Source of the DNA: Mycoplasmatota bacterium
GTDB taxonomy: Bacteria > Bacillota_I > Bacilli_A > MAG-NZ
Assembly (NCBI GenBank): GCA_018394315.1
Contig: CP074575.1
Coordinates: 124,001 to 188,000, forward strand
Length of the DNA: 64,000 nucleotides
Direction of reading: 5' to 3'
In this document: positions 34,173 through 42,215 of the stretch, one piece after another
Layout: each line of letters starts with the position of its first letter
How positions within the stretch are numbered: the stretch's first letter is position 1
The notes under the pieces: generated by a model
The model's input: only the letters and a program-made list of their open reading frames with translations
Database searches by the model: none
What the model was told of the DNA's origin: nothing
Translations under genes and position numbers: made by a program

Positions 34173-35294
34173 CTATTTTGCTTCTACCTTATCAACTAAC
34201 AAATGCTCTCCGTCAAGTAATTGAATCATAGAAATTGACTTAACAGGATCTCCATTAGAATCAAACTGAATCGAACCTGTCACTGCATTTTCAAATTTAA
34301 GTGATGCTAACTCACTAACGACTTTAGCATACTCAGTACTTCCTGCTTCTTCAATTGCCTTCACCATAGCATACACAGCATCGTAAGCTAAAGCCGCTAA
34401 TGAATTTGGAGATTCATTATACTTGGCTTCATATGCAGAAATGAAATTTTGTATAACTTCAGCTTCATCAGCCTTTGAATAATGGCTACCGAAGTAATAC
34501 CCATCAGCAACTTCAGCATAGTCATCTTCAATTCCATCCCATCCATCTCCACCGATAAATGGTACAGTCATCCCTAAATCTTTTGCTTGTGTTAAAACAG
34601 CTCCAACTTCAGCAACGTATCCAGGTAAGAATATTGCCTCAGCATCAGTAGCAGCGATTTTTGTTAACAAAGAACTATAATCGTCATCCCCAGCACTGTA
34701 TGCTTCCGTAATTACAACTTCTCCACTCGCTTCAAACTCTTCGATAAATGCCATAGCTAATCCTTCAGAGTAAGCATCATCTTTGTTGTATAGTACAGCC
34801 GCTTTATCAACTGATAATGAATCAGATGCAAATACAGCTGCAACAGATCCTTGATAAGAATCCGTATAACATGCTCTAAATACATTTTCAGCATTCAAAG
34901 TTACTTCAGGATGAGTTGCTGTTGGAGTTAAAACAGGTACACCATCTAAAACAGCTAAATCTTTAATTGCTAACGTAACACCACTAAATGTCGCACCGAC
35001 TAATGCAGTGATTTCATCTTCATTCAGTAATCTATTATAAGCATTTACGCCCTCAGTTCCATCACCTTTACTATCATAAGCAATAACCTGCCCATCTAAA
35101 CCAAGTACACCGCCATTAGCATTAATTTCTTCCATTGCTAATTCAGCTCCTTGTTTAACCGCAACACCGTATAGACTGTAGTCTCCAGTTAAAGGACCAA
35201 TAACCCCAATTTTTACATTTTTCCCACTAGAACTACACGCTGAAAAGCTTAATAATGCCATAATTGCTACAATAATTGTTAATGCTTTTTTCAT
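34173..35294 (-). CDS. livJ: Branched-chain amino-acid-binding lipoprotein
   Basis: A 373-residue periplasmic-type (here membrane-anchored) substrate-binding protein of the LivJ/LivK family. A lipoprotein signal peptide ends in LLSFSAC with the lipidated Cys at residue 20. The mature domain starts KIGVIGPLTGDYSLYGVAVKQ and contains PVLTPTATHPEVT and AALAYDAVYAMVKAIEEAG. I choose the ATG at 35294, preceded by AGGGGA; an ATG at 35312 has no ribosome binding site. It is the first gene of livJHMGF. The ligand may be a branched-chain amino acid or a related compound. Confidence 0.92.
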   Translation of the reverse strand: MKKALTIIVAIMALLSFSACSSSGKNVKIGVIGPLTGDYSLYGVAVKQGAELAMEEINANGGVLGLDGQVIAYDSKGDGTEGVNAYNRLLNEDEITALVGATFSGVTLAIKDLAVLDGVPVLTPTATHPEVTLNAENVFRACYTDSYQGSVAAVFASDSLSVDKAAVLYNKDDAYSEGLAMAFIEEFEASGEVVITEAYSAGDDDYSSLLTKIAATDAEAIFLPGYVAEVGAVLTQAKDLGMTVPFIGGDGWDGIEDDYAEVADGYYFGSHYSKADEAEVIQNFISAYEAKYNESPNSLAALAYDAVYAMVKAIEEAGSTEYAKVVSELASLKFENAVTGSIQFDSNGDPVKSISMIQLLDGEHLLVDKVEAK

Positions 35295-35329
35295 TTTTTC
35301 CCCTACTTTCATTTAGATATATTGCGAGA

Positions 35330-35358
35330 ATACTATCATAAAATAATTACCAGTTCAA
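35330..35358 (-). promoter_or_regulatory. Promoter of the liv operon
   Basis: On the minus strand TTGAAC (35353-35358) and TAGTAT (35330-35335) lie 17 bp apart, about 35 bp upstream of the livJ start codon. Confidence 0.65.
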
Positions 35359-35425
35359 GTTTTTTTTTAATTTGGTATTTTTAGAATGAAAGATAACCTT
35401 TTCATTGATATTGGTCATTTTTTCA

Positions 35426-35453
35426 TAAAAAAAAATCCCGAAACTTCAGGATT
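35426..35453 (-). terminator. Terminator of the TetR-membrane protein operon
   Basis: On the minus strand aatcctgaa and ttcgggatt form a 9-bp stem with one G-U pair, followed by nine Ts. It is 22 bp beyond the TetR stop. Confidence 0.85.
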
Positions 35454-35474
35454 ATCATTTATTGTAAATAACTA

Positions 35475-36080
35475 TTATTGTTTTATACTTACACCATATT
35501 TTAAGATATTAATTCTCTTATTATACACTTCAAGAGCCTCTTCTATTGAATAAAAATCAACTTTAATAAAAGCAATTATTCTTTCAACCGCAGAAATAAT
35601 AAGATTAAATAAATCTAATATATCTTCGGGTTTTTCTAGTCTTACTTTAGTTGTATCAACTAAATTAAATATATCTGATATTTTCTTAACTAGATTATTT
35701 GTATATCTCTTCGCATACAAATATGATTCTGAGAAATCAATATTGAAAATTCTACTTACTGAATTAGTATATGTTTCAGGAGATCTAACAAATTCTATAA
35801 ATGTATTTTGAATTGATGAGAAGAATTCCCCACTAGAACTTATCAATTCGTTTTTAAAAATGTTAATAACTCCATCGGCAACTTTTTCTAAAATGTAGTA
35901 GTAAAGTTCATCAATGCACTCAAAATACTTATAAAAACTAGCCCTTGATATATTAACTCTTTTAATAATTCTTACAACCTTTGCACCCTTAAGTGTATAT
36001 AAATCAAATTCTTCAATAGCTGAATCAATAATCATCTGTTTTTTATGTGGCTTTAGATTAAAAAATGTTTTACTTGGCAT
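35475..36080 (-). CDS. TetR-family transcriptional regulator
   Basis: A 201-residue TetR-like regulator. The N-terminal helix-turn-helix covers about residues 15-60: KKQMIIDSAIEEFDLYTLKG, then VNISRASFYKYFECIDELYY. The C-terminal ligand domain has no recognisable subfamily signature. It is 14 bp downstream of a small membrane protein carrying the WHP(T/H)W module, with which it may be co-transcribed. Similar TetR proteins in Bacillota often control a neighbouring ABC or membrane protein. Its target here is not clear. Confidence 0.85.
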   Translation of the reverse strand: MPSKTFFNLKPHKKQMIIDSAIEEFDLYTLKGAKVVRIIKRVNISRASFYKYFECIDELYYYILEKVADGVINIFKNELISSSGEFFSSIQNTFIEFVRSPETYTNSVSRIFNIDFSESYLYAKRYTNNLVKKISDIFNLVDTTKVRLEKPEDILDLFNLIISAVERIIAFIKVDFYSIEEALEVYNKRINILKYGVSIKQ

Positions 36081-36094
36081 AAGTTCCTCCCGAA

Positions 36095-36562
36095 TTATTC
36101 ATAATTTTGTAATAACGCGATCACAGGTACTAATAAAAAGATAACCCAATGAGGATGCCATAAATCTAAAAAGAAACCTAGATATAGATAAATAATTATT
36201 ATGATAGAAGCTGATATTGGAATTACAGAATACTTAAACCGGTAAAATTTAGCATTATAAACTAATACAAGAAAAGGAATAAATGAGACTATTATTAATG
36301 TGTCAATCCAGTTACTAGTAAAATATGCTACACCTACATAAAGTAAAGTAATAAATGGAATCAACCCTCGATAAAACAATGGACCCCTTGTATAGTTGAA
36401 TAACAAATCAAGTAACCACCACAAAAACACAGGAAATCCATATAAGTACCAAGTGGAACTCCACATATCTTTTGTAAATCCAATCCATATATATACTATT
36501 GAAATCAAAATAATTGAAGATGCTACTAATTTAAGTGCATTAACCAATTTTATTCTTTTCAC
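36095..36562 (-). CDS. Small membrane protein with WHPxW module
   Basis: A 155-residue hydrophobic protein with about five membrane segments. It contains YLGFFLDLWHPHWVIFLLVP near the C-terminus and a diverged copy near the N-terminus (GFTKDMWSSTWYLYGFPVFL). These match the repeat unit of the HAAS protein at 24866-25714, so the proteins share a membrane module, here without the HAAS domain. The start is GTG at 36562 with AAAGGTG upstream. It is followed by a TetR gene 14 bp away, which echoes the regulator-membrane-protein pairing of the PadR/HAAS locus. Function unknown. Confidence 0.7.
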   Translation of the reverse strand: MKRIKLVNALKLVASSIILISIVYIWIGFTKDMWSSTWYLYGFPVFLWWLLDLLFNYTRGPLFYRGLIPFITLLYVGVAYFTSNWIDTLIIVSFIPFLVLVYNAKFYRFKYSVIPISASIIIIIYLYLGFFLDLWHPHWVIFLLVPVIALLQNYE

Positions 36563-36590
36563 AATATCACCTTTCCCTTTTTATATGATA

Positions 36591-37256
36591 TCACAAAATA
36601 TAATAAGCGACAGCAAAATAATGAAATAACGCACCAGCAAGGACAAAAATATGCCAAACAAAATGGTGATATTTAAATTTACTAAGTGCATAAATAAATG
36701 CTCCAATTGTATATACGACTCCGCCAATAATTAAGTAAATTACTCCTTGGGTAGACATCGAACTTATTATTTGTTTTATTAATATAATCGATAACCATCC
36801 CATAACTACATAAGCTAAGGTAGCTAAGAAATTATACTTACCTATAAACAATGATTTGAAAACTATTCCTAATAATGTGATTAAGATGAGTATTCCATAT
36901 ACAATATAAGCTAAATCAGTTTTTGCAGCGCTAAAAACAAAAGGAGTATAAGTACCTAATATTAATATAAAAACGAAACTATGATCTAATCTCTTGAATA
37001 TACTCCTAGTAGTATAGTGTCTAATTCCATGATACAAAGTACTCATTAAAAACATTAAAAATAGTGTAATTCCATAAAAAGAAAACGCAATTACATCTGT
37101 TATATCCCCTTTAGTACTTGCTATATAAACCAATTGAATTAATGAAATTCCAGCAATCACTGCACCAATTCCATGACTTACAGAATTAGCAATGTCTTCT
37201 CCAATTTTATATGGAAATAATTTCTCCCTTGGTATTTTCATATTAATCGATTTCAT
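36591..37256 (-). CDS. Hemolysin III / PAQR-family membrane protein
   Basis: A 221-residue protein with seven predicted membrane helices, of the hemolysin-III (YqfA/TrhA, PAQR) family. Conserved polar and histidine motifs are present: NSVSHGIGAVIAG near residue 24, STLYHGIRHY and LDHSFVFILILGTYTPF around 72-105, and HFVWHIFVLAGALFHYFAV at the C-terminus. PAQR-like bacterial proteins are linked to membrane-lipid homeostasis. The name hemolysin does not imply a toxin. GGAGTGG precedes the ATG. It overlaps the end of the DegV gene by 14 bp, so the two probably share a transcript and possibly a lipid-related role. Confidence 0.9.
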   Translation of the reverse strand: MKSINMKIPREKLFPYKIGEDIANSVSHGIGAVIAGISLIQLVYIASTKGDITDVIAFSFYGITLFLMFLMSTLYHGIRHYTTRSIFKRLDHSFVFILILGTYTPFVFSAAKTDLAYIVYGILILITLLGIVFKSLFIGKYNFLATLAYVVMGWLSIILIKQIISSMSTQGVIYLIIGGVVYTIGAFIYALSKFKYHHFVWHIFVLAGALFHYFAVAYYIL

Positions 37257-38091
37257 ATGCCGCCACTCCTATAATACCTGGGCCTGTATGAACACCAAGT
37301 ACAGGTGTGATTTCACATATATCAATTTCATTTACGTTAAGTTCTAATTTTAACCTATTCAAAAACTTTTGAGCTTTTTCTAGGTTATTACCATAATGAA
37401 CAGTTAAGTTTATTTTCTTACTATGATACTTCTCAAGTAAAACATCAACTAATTTCGTAAGTGCGCGATTGTTTCCTCTTGCCTTGACTCTCGTATAATA
37501 AATACCATCATCACCTACGCATATTATTGGCTTAATTCTAAGAATATCTGCAATTGTTCCTTCCACTTTTCCAATACGTCCACCAGCTTTTAAATATTTA
37601 AGAGTCTCGATAGAAAATATAGTAATCATCTTGTTAAACCTTATATCATCAAGATTAGTGACTATCTCATTAAGCTCAAGACCATTATCTATCATCTTAT
37701 TGGCTTCCATTACTAGATAACCAAGTCCCATTCCAAGTGTTTTAGAATCATATAGTGCAATCTCTATTCCCTTAGTTTCAGTAGCTACTAATCTAAAAAC
37801 ATTATGGGTACCACTAAGATTTGATGAAAGATTTATAATCAGTAACTTTTCATAACCTTTATTCTTGATACTTTCTATAATTTCTTCTACATCGCCAACA
37901 TTTGATAAACTAGTTTTCACATCATGTGCATCAAGCTTTTCATATACCTCACTAGAAGAAATTTCGATTTGATCTTTAAATATTTTGCCATCCATAGAAA
38001 TGTTTAATGGTAGTACAAATATATTCTTATTATTCAAAAGATAATCTTTTGATAAATTGCATGTTGAATCAGTTAATATTGCTGTTTTCAT
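37243..38091 (-). CDS. DegV-family fatty-acid-binding protein
   Basis: A 282-residue DegV/FakB-like protein. Features are AILTDSTCNLSKDYL at the N-terminus, NLSSNLSGTHNVFRLV with the conserved Ser region, DSKTLGMGLGYLV, LKYLKAGGRIGKVEGTIADI and the C-terminal HTGPGIIGVAAY. It binds one fatty acid in a buried pocket, which FakA may phosphorylate elsewhere in the genome. It is one of two DegV proteins in the window and is paralogous to the one at 20388-21239. Its overlap with the PAQR gene suggests a link with membrane lipids. GGAGGTG precedes the ATG. Confidence 0.9.
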   Translation of the reverse strand: MKTAILTDSTCNLSKDYLLNNKNIFVLPLNISMDGKIFKDQIEISSSEVYEKLDAHDVKTSLSNVGDVEEIIESIKNKGYEKLLIINLSSNLSGTHNVFRLVATETKGIEIALYDSKTLGMGLGYLVMEANKMIDNGLELNEIVTNLDDIRFNKMITIFSIETLKYLKAGGRIGKVEGTIADILRIKPIICVGDDGIYYTRVKARGNNRALTKLVDVLLEKYHSKKINLTVHYGNNLEKAQKFLNRLKLELNVNEIDICEITPVLGVHTGPGIIGVAAYEID

Positions 38092-38179
38092 AATACACCT
38101 CCTATAATTATTTTATTTTATAGACATTAACTAAACAATAAACAAAAAACTAAAGATGTATACTCTTTAGATATCAAGG

Positions 38180-38207
38180 AAAAAATCTCTTTATAATAAG
38201 AGATTTT
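38180..38207 (-). terminator. Terminator of the NitT/TauT-type ABC operon
   Basis: On the minus strand aaaatctct and agagatttt form a 9-bp stem followed by ttttttcc. It overlaps the permease stop codon. Confidence 0.8.
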
Positions 38208-38988
38208 ATTTATATTTTATTAGTATTGACTCTAGATATAATAATAAGAAATACATTATACTAGTTAATACTCCTAGTAATACTATACTCATCATAACCA
38301 AATCCAGCTGGAATACTTGACTTCCATATATAATCAAGTGCCCGAGGCCTGCTCTAGATACTAAAAACTCACCCATTATGACTCCAACCCACGTTAATCC
38401 CATTGTCACTTTTAATGTTGAGATAATTGTTGGATAATTAGAAGGTATTATCACTTTAATTAATAGTTGTAATTTATTCGCTCCAAGTGATTCAAGCAAT
38501 TTAATTTTATCCTTATCAACTTCGTTAAATCCGCTTAAGATATTTAAGATAGTTACAACCAAAGATATTAGCACAGTCATAGTAATAATTGATTTCAATC
38601 CATTTCCAGCCCAAACAATAATAATTGGACCAAGAGCCACTTTTGGAAGTGCATTTAAAATAACTAAATACGGATCGAAAACCTTATTAAGAAAATCTGA
38701 CCACCATAGAATTATTGCGATAAGAAAACCAAGCCCTGTACCAAGTATAAATCCTATCATTACCTCAAGTAACGTCTGAAAAATATGAGTATAAACTGTG
38801 TCATTAGATTTAATAAATGTTGATATAATTTTTGAAGGAGACGAGGTAATAAATGAATCAATCAATCCGACTTTAGCTGCAATTTCCCACACTATAATAA
38901 ACATTAATAATAAGACAATTTGAGTGGCTAATATGGAGAGTTTTCTTTTTTTAATTTTTTTGATATATTTAGAACGTTCATTAGTCAT
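38206..38988 (-). CDS. ABC transporter permease, NitT/TauT family
   Basis: A 260-residue permease with about six membrane helices of the SsuC/TauC/ThiX type. The coupling loop is LLESLGANKLQLLIKVIIPS near residues 163-182, and SPSKIISTFIK and LGPIIIVWAGNG are also family-like. It forms an importer with the ATPase and lipoprotein encoded upstream. Its start overlaps the ATPase gene by 8 bp. Substrates of this family include nitrate, sulfonates, aromatic acids and thiamine precursors; none can be chosen from sequence alone. Confidence 0.88.
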   Translation of the reverse strand: MTNERSKYIKKIKKRKLSILATQIVLLLMFIIVWEIAAKVGLIDSFITSSPSKIISTFIKSNDTVYTHIFQTLLEVMIGFILGTGLGFLIAIILWWSDFLNKVFDPYLVILNALPKVALGPIIIVWAGNGLKSIITMTVLISLVVTILNILSGFNEVDKDKIKLLESLGANKLQLLIKVIIPSNYPTIISTLKVTMGLTWVGVIMGEFLVSRAGLGHLIIYGSQVFQLDLVMMSIVLLGVLTSIMYFLLLYLESILIKYK

Positions 38989-39715
38989 AATTCTTCAACT
39001 CATTCCAAATATAATCAAAATATCCAGGAAACTTAGTGTTTCTTCTTCTTTCTAGAGGAGAAAGTCTATTAAAATCTAATTTAACAACTTTTTGTACCGA
39101 TGCTGGCCTTTCAGATAAAATCACAATCCTATCAGAAAGAGATATTGCTTCAGCTATATCATGAGTTACGAAAATAGCAGTTTTGTTTTCCTTCCTCAAT
39201 ATCTTCCAAACATCCTCACCAACCAATAGCCTAGTTTGTGAATCCAATGCTGAGAAAGCTTCATCAAGTAGTAAGACATTAGGTTTAATAGCTAGTGTTC
39301 TTATTAAGGCAACTCTTTGTCTCATTCCACCTGATAACTGATGAGGATGATGATCTTTAAAATCAATAAGACCATATCTTTTTAGTAAATCAAGAGTGTA
39401 TTCCTTGGATTCATCAATATCCATTTTCTGAATTTCAGGTCCTATTAAACAATTATCGAAAATCGTTCTCCATTCAAAAAGGTGATCTCTTTGAAGCATA
39501 TACCCGATTTTCCCTTTAACATAAATCGAACCAGATTGTGGTTTAATTAAACTGGATATAAGATTAAGAATTGTTGACTTCCCACAACCAGATGGTCCAA
39601 TGACACTAATGAATTCCCCTTCTTTAACATCGAATGACACATCTTTAAGTGTTTCTGTTTCTGATTCCTTAGACTGAAAAGTATGAGATACATTTTTTAA
39701 ACTAATTTTAATCAT
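38981..39715 (-). CDS. ABC transporter ATPase, NitT/TauT family
   Basis: A 244-residue ABC ATPase. Walker A is IGPSGCGKSTILNLIS near residues 37-52, the Q-loop reads GYMLQRDHLFEWRTIFDN, the signature is HQLSGGMRQRVALIRTLA and Walker B is VLLLDEAFSALDSQT, with the H-loop in FVTHDIAEAISLSDRI. The YMLQ-D-LFEWRT stretch is typical of SsuB/TauB/ThiZ-like proteins. It lies between the substrate-binding lipoprotein and the permease in one operon. GGGGGAG precedes the ATG. Confidence 0.92.
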   Translation of the reverse strand: MIKISLKNVSHTFQSKESETETLKDVSFDVKEGEFISVIGPSGCGKSTILNLISSLIKPQSGSIYVKGKIGYMLQRDHLFEWRTIFDNCLIGPEIQKMDIDESKEYTLDLLKRYGLIDFKDHHPHQLSGGMRQRVALIRTLAIKPNVLLLDEAFSALDSQTRLLVGEDVWKILRKENKTAIFVTHDIAEAISLSDRIVILSERPASVQKVVKLDFNRLSPLERRRNTKFPGYFDYIWNELKNYD

Positions 39716-39734
39716 AAGTATCTCCCCCTATATA

Positions 39735-40715
39735 TTACTTAAGAGCTTTTTCTGCAAATGAATTGTTAATTACAATTTCTGAGTTAATTCTCTTTTCTAA
39801 ATGTCCTGATTCAATTATTATATCTTGTAAATAATCGAAGCTTTCTACCTCAAGCAGTGGGTTCAAATCCCAAATTGACTGATCCTTATATCTTTGAACT
39901 GACATTTGAATTAGTTCAATATCTGTCTCTTTAAAGAATGGTTTAATCTCATTCGCTATGTCTTCTGAGTTATTTTCACTTACCCAAATTTGTGCTCTAT
40001 AGATTGCGTTAGTAAATTTTTGAATTATATCCTTATTTTCTTCAATATAACTTTTCTCAGCCATATAAACCGTATATGGTAATTCACCACTTGATTGACC
40101 AATTGATGATAAAACGTGATATCCATTTAGTTCCATCATACTTGCAGTTGGCTCAAATAAAGCTACGTAGTCCCCCGTTCCTGAAGAAAATGCTCCTGCA
40201 GTAGCCGTGAATGCTAAGTTTGTTATCACTTCTAAGTCATCATTAGGTGTTAGACCATTTTCTTTTAGAATATGCTCTAGTACTATTTCAGGCATTCCTC
40301 CAGGTCTACCACCAATAATTGTAGTATCTCCTAAATTCTCCCATGCGAAATTTTCTTCATTCCTTCCGACTAAAAATGAACCATCTTTTTGAGTTAATTG
40401 AGCAAAATTCACAATGTAATCTTCTTTTCCTTGATTATACACATATATAGTCGCCTCAGCCCCAGCTAAACCGATATCAGACTCCCCAGATAAAATACTT
40501 GTAACTACCTTATCAGCACCATAGGCTGTTGTATATTCAACTTGTAACCCTTCATCCTCAAAATACCCTTTGTTAAGCGCAACATATTGAGGCGCATAAA
40601 ACACAGAGTGTACAACTTCAGAAAGTCTCACCAATTGAAGTTCATCAGACTCTTTATCACATCCTACAGTTAATAATGTAAATAAAGTTAAAAATAAAAT
40701 TAAAACTTTTTTCAT
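39735..40715 (-). CDS. ABC transporter substrate-binding lipoprotein, NMT1/THI5-like
   Basis: A 326-residue lipoprotein. The signal peptide ends TLLTVGC with the lipidated Cys at residue 19. The mature part belongs to the NMT1/SsuA/ThiY fold: VVHSVFYAPQYVALNKGYFE, a GESDIGLAGAEATI substrate-loop, and GGRPGGMPEIVLEHIL near residue 130. ThiY homologues bind formylaminopyrimidine and SsuA homologues sulfonates. I see no TPP riboswitch upstream, which weakens the thiamine option. GGGAGGG precedes the ATG. It is the first gene of a three-gene importer operon, divergent from a pantothenate-type ECF gene. Confidence 0.88.
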   Translation of the reverse strand: MKKVLILFLTLFTLLTVGCDKESDELQLVRLSEVVHSVFYAPQYVALNKGYFEDEGLQVEYTTAYGADKVVTSILSGESDIGLAGAEATIYVYNQGKEDYIVNFAQLTQKDGSFLVGRNEENFAWENLGDTTIIGGRPGGMPEIVLEHILKENGLTPNDDLEVITNLAFTATAGAFSSGTGDYVALFEPTASMMELNGYHVLSSIGQSSGELPYTVYMAEKSYIEENKDIIQKFTNAIYRAQIWVSENNSEDIANEIKPFFKETDIELIQMSVQRYKDQSIWDLNPLLEVESFDYLQDIIIESGHLEKRINSEIVINNSFAEKALK

Positions 40716-40921
40716 ATTTCCCTCCCTTTGTTAAACTAATTTATTTTATGGGTTTAAGCATCTATTTGTGATGCACTTTTGTAGTTTAAGTTATTTAATT
40801 CAAAGATAGAAAATAATTGAAATATATTATCAAAATCTTAGAAAAGTAACATAATATAGTATATAATTAGGTTGATCTAAAATATGGGACTTGTTTACAA
40901 GCCTAAAATTAAGGAGAAGAA
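40716..40921. other. Divergent intergenic region between ABC lipoprotein and PanT-like gene
   Basis: 206 bp of AT-rich sequence. A TATAAT at 40862-40867 is a candidate -10 for the plus-strand genes, with a poor -35. A small hairpin gcatc-tattt-gtgatgc lies near 40757. I found neither a TPP riboswitch nor another known aptamer. Confidence 0.4.
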
Positions 40922-41479
40922 ATGAAAAATACAAGAGAATTAGTTTTAAATGCGATCTTTATCGCACTCATTATGGTAATGACATGGGTACCTCAGTTGG
41001 GTTATATTCAGCTATTTCCCACAATCGGAATTACTATTATCCATATACCTGTAATCATTGGGGCATTGGTATATAAAAGAAGTGGATTTATTCTAGGAAC
41101 AGCCTTCGGTTTAAGTTCATTATTTGTAGCACTGACTAGACCATCGTCACCGATTGATTTATTATTCCAAAATCCACTTGTTTCTGTCTTACCAAGGATT
41201 TTATTCGGATTAGTAATTTATTATTTATATACTTTACTGAATAAATATATAAATAATGTAAACTTAACATTAATACTAACTGCATTTCTATCTACATTGA
41301 TTCACTCAATATTAGTACTATTTATGATTTATGTGTTTGGAATTGAATTACTTGGTGGTTCTGAAGTTGCTTTAAGAATAATAGGTTCTATCTTAGTAAC
41401 AAACGCTAGCCTAGAAGCATTAGCAGCAATATTAATTGGAGTTCCAATCATTAGGAGGCTTCATGCTTTTATTGATTGA
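40922..41479 (+). CDS. ECF transporter S component, probably pantothenate (PanT-like)
   Basis: A 185-residue membrane protein with about six hydrophobic segments, of the ECF S-component type. The N-terminal TRELVLNAIFIALIMVMTWV contains the helix-1 region that contacts EcfT. FPTIGITIIHIPVIIGALVY and LFQNPLVSVLPRILFGLVIY are typical of pantothenate-associated S components. Pantothenate is inferred because coaX follows with a 17-bp overlap, so uptake and phosphorylation would be coupled. AAGGAG precedes the ATG. The ECF energising module is not in the window. Confidence 0.8.
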   Translation: MKNTRELVLNAIFIALIMVMTWVPQLGYIQLFPTIGITIIHIPVIIGALVYKRSGFILGTAFGLSSLFVALTRPSSPIDLLFQNPLVSVLPRILFGLVIYYLYTLLNKYINNVNLTLILTAFLSTLIHSILVLFMIYVFGIELLGGSEVALRIIGSILVTNASLEALAAILIGVPIIRRLHAFID

Positions 41480-42200
41480 TGTTGGTAATTCTAACATAGT
41501 TTTAGCTCATTATGATTATGAAATAAAAGATGTCTTTAGACTTAATACTAGAAAAGACTTTACTGCTGATGAATATAGTATGTTGTTAGATGGAAGATTA
41601 AAGAATCAAAAATATGATGGGATAATTATCTCTTCAGTTTCACCTATAGTAACAGAAAGCATAGATAGATATTGTAAAAAGTATTTATCAATTACTCCTA
41701 TGATTGTTGGTCCAGGAGTAAAAACTGGGATAAATATTAAAACAGATAATCCAAAAGAAGTTGGCTCAGATTTAATTGTTTCAGCAGTTGCATCGTTTAG
41801 GTATGCTGAAAACTCAATTATAATAGATTTAGGAACTGCAACTACAATAACACTTGTTGAAAACAAAATGATCAAAGGTGTCGTAATTGCTCCTGGAATA
41901 AAAACCGGTTTAGAAGCATTAATTAAAGATGCATCTTTATTACCTGAAGTTGACATTAAAAAACCAAGAAATATTCTTGGTACTAATACTATTGAATGTA
42001 TCCAATCAGGTATAATTAATGGTCATGTTTATATGCTTGAAGGTTTCCTTAACAAAATAAACAAAGATTACAAGATAATTATTACTGGAGGATTTTCACC
42101 AATAATTGGAGAACTAATTAATAATGATTGTATAGTTGTTAGGGATTTAATTCTTGAGGGATTAGTAGATATTTATAATAAAAATATAAGAGCATCTTAG
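41463..42200 (+). CDS. coaX: Type III pantothenate kinase
   Basis: A 245-residue CoaX, catalysing ATP-dependent phosphorylation of pantothenate, the first step of CoA synthesis. ASKHA-fold motifs are visible: LLLIDVGNSNIVLAHY (phosphate 1), GVKTGINIKTDNPKEVGSDL near residue 86, IIDLGTATTITLVE (phosphate 2) near 121 and KIIITGGFSPII (adenosine). The start is the ATG at 41463 with AGGAGG directly upstream; an in-frame upstream ATG at 41436 lacks a ribosome binding site. It follows the PanT-like transporter gene and ends in a terminator. Confidence 0.95.
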   Translation: MLLLIDVGNSNIVLAHYDYEIKDVFRLNTRKDFTADEYSMLLDGRLKNQKYDGIIISSVSPIVTESIDRYCKKYLSITPMIVGPGVKTGINIKTDNPKEVGSDLIVSAVASFRYAENSIIIDLGTATTITLVENKMIKGVVIAPGIKTGLEALIKDASLLPEVDIKKPRNILGTNTIECIQSGIINGHVYMLEGFLNKINKDYKIIITGGFSPIIGELINNDCIVVRDLILEGLVDIYNKNIRAS

Positions 42201-42213
42201 ATGCTCTTTTCTA
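42187..42213 (+). terminator. Terminator after coaX
   Basis: A perfect 8-bp stem (agagcatc/gatgctct) with a tta loop is followed by ttttct. The coaX stop codon lies in the loop and stem. Confidence 0.85.
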
Positions 42214-42215
42214 TA

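Noticed and set aside
36591-37256. Hemolysin (toxin) gene
   Set aside because: The protein is a seven-helix PAQR/YqfA-type membrane protein; the name is historical and no toxin context is present.
40716-40921. TPP riboswitch ahead of the ThiY-like lipoprotein gene
   Set aside because: I found no CUGAGA-type core or paired P-stems on the minus strand, only a minor hairpin near 40757.
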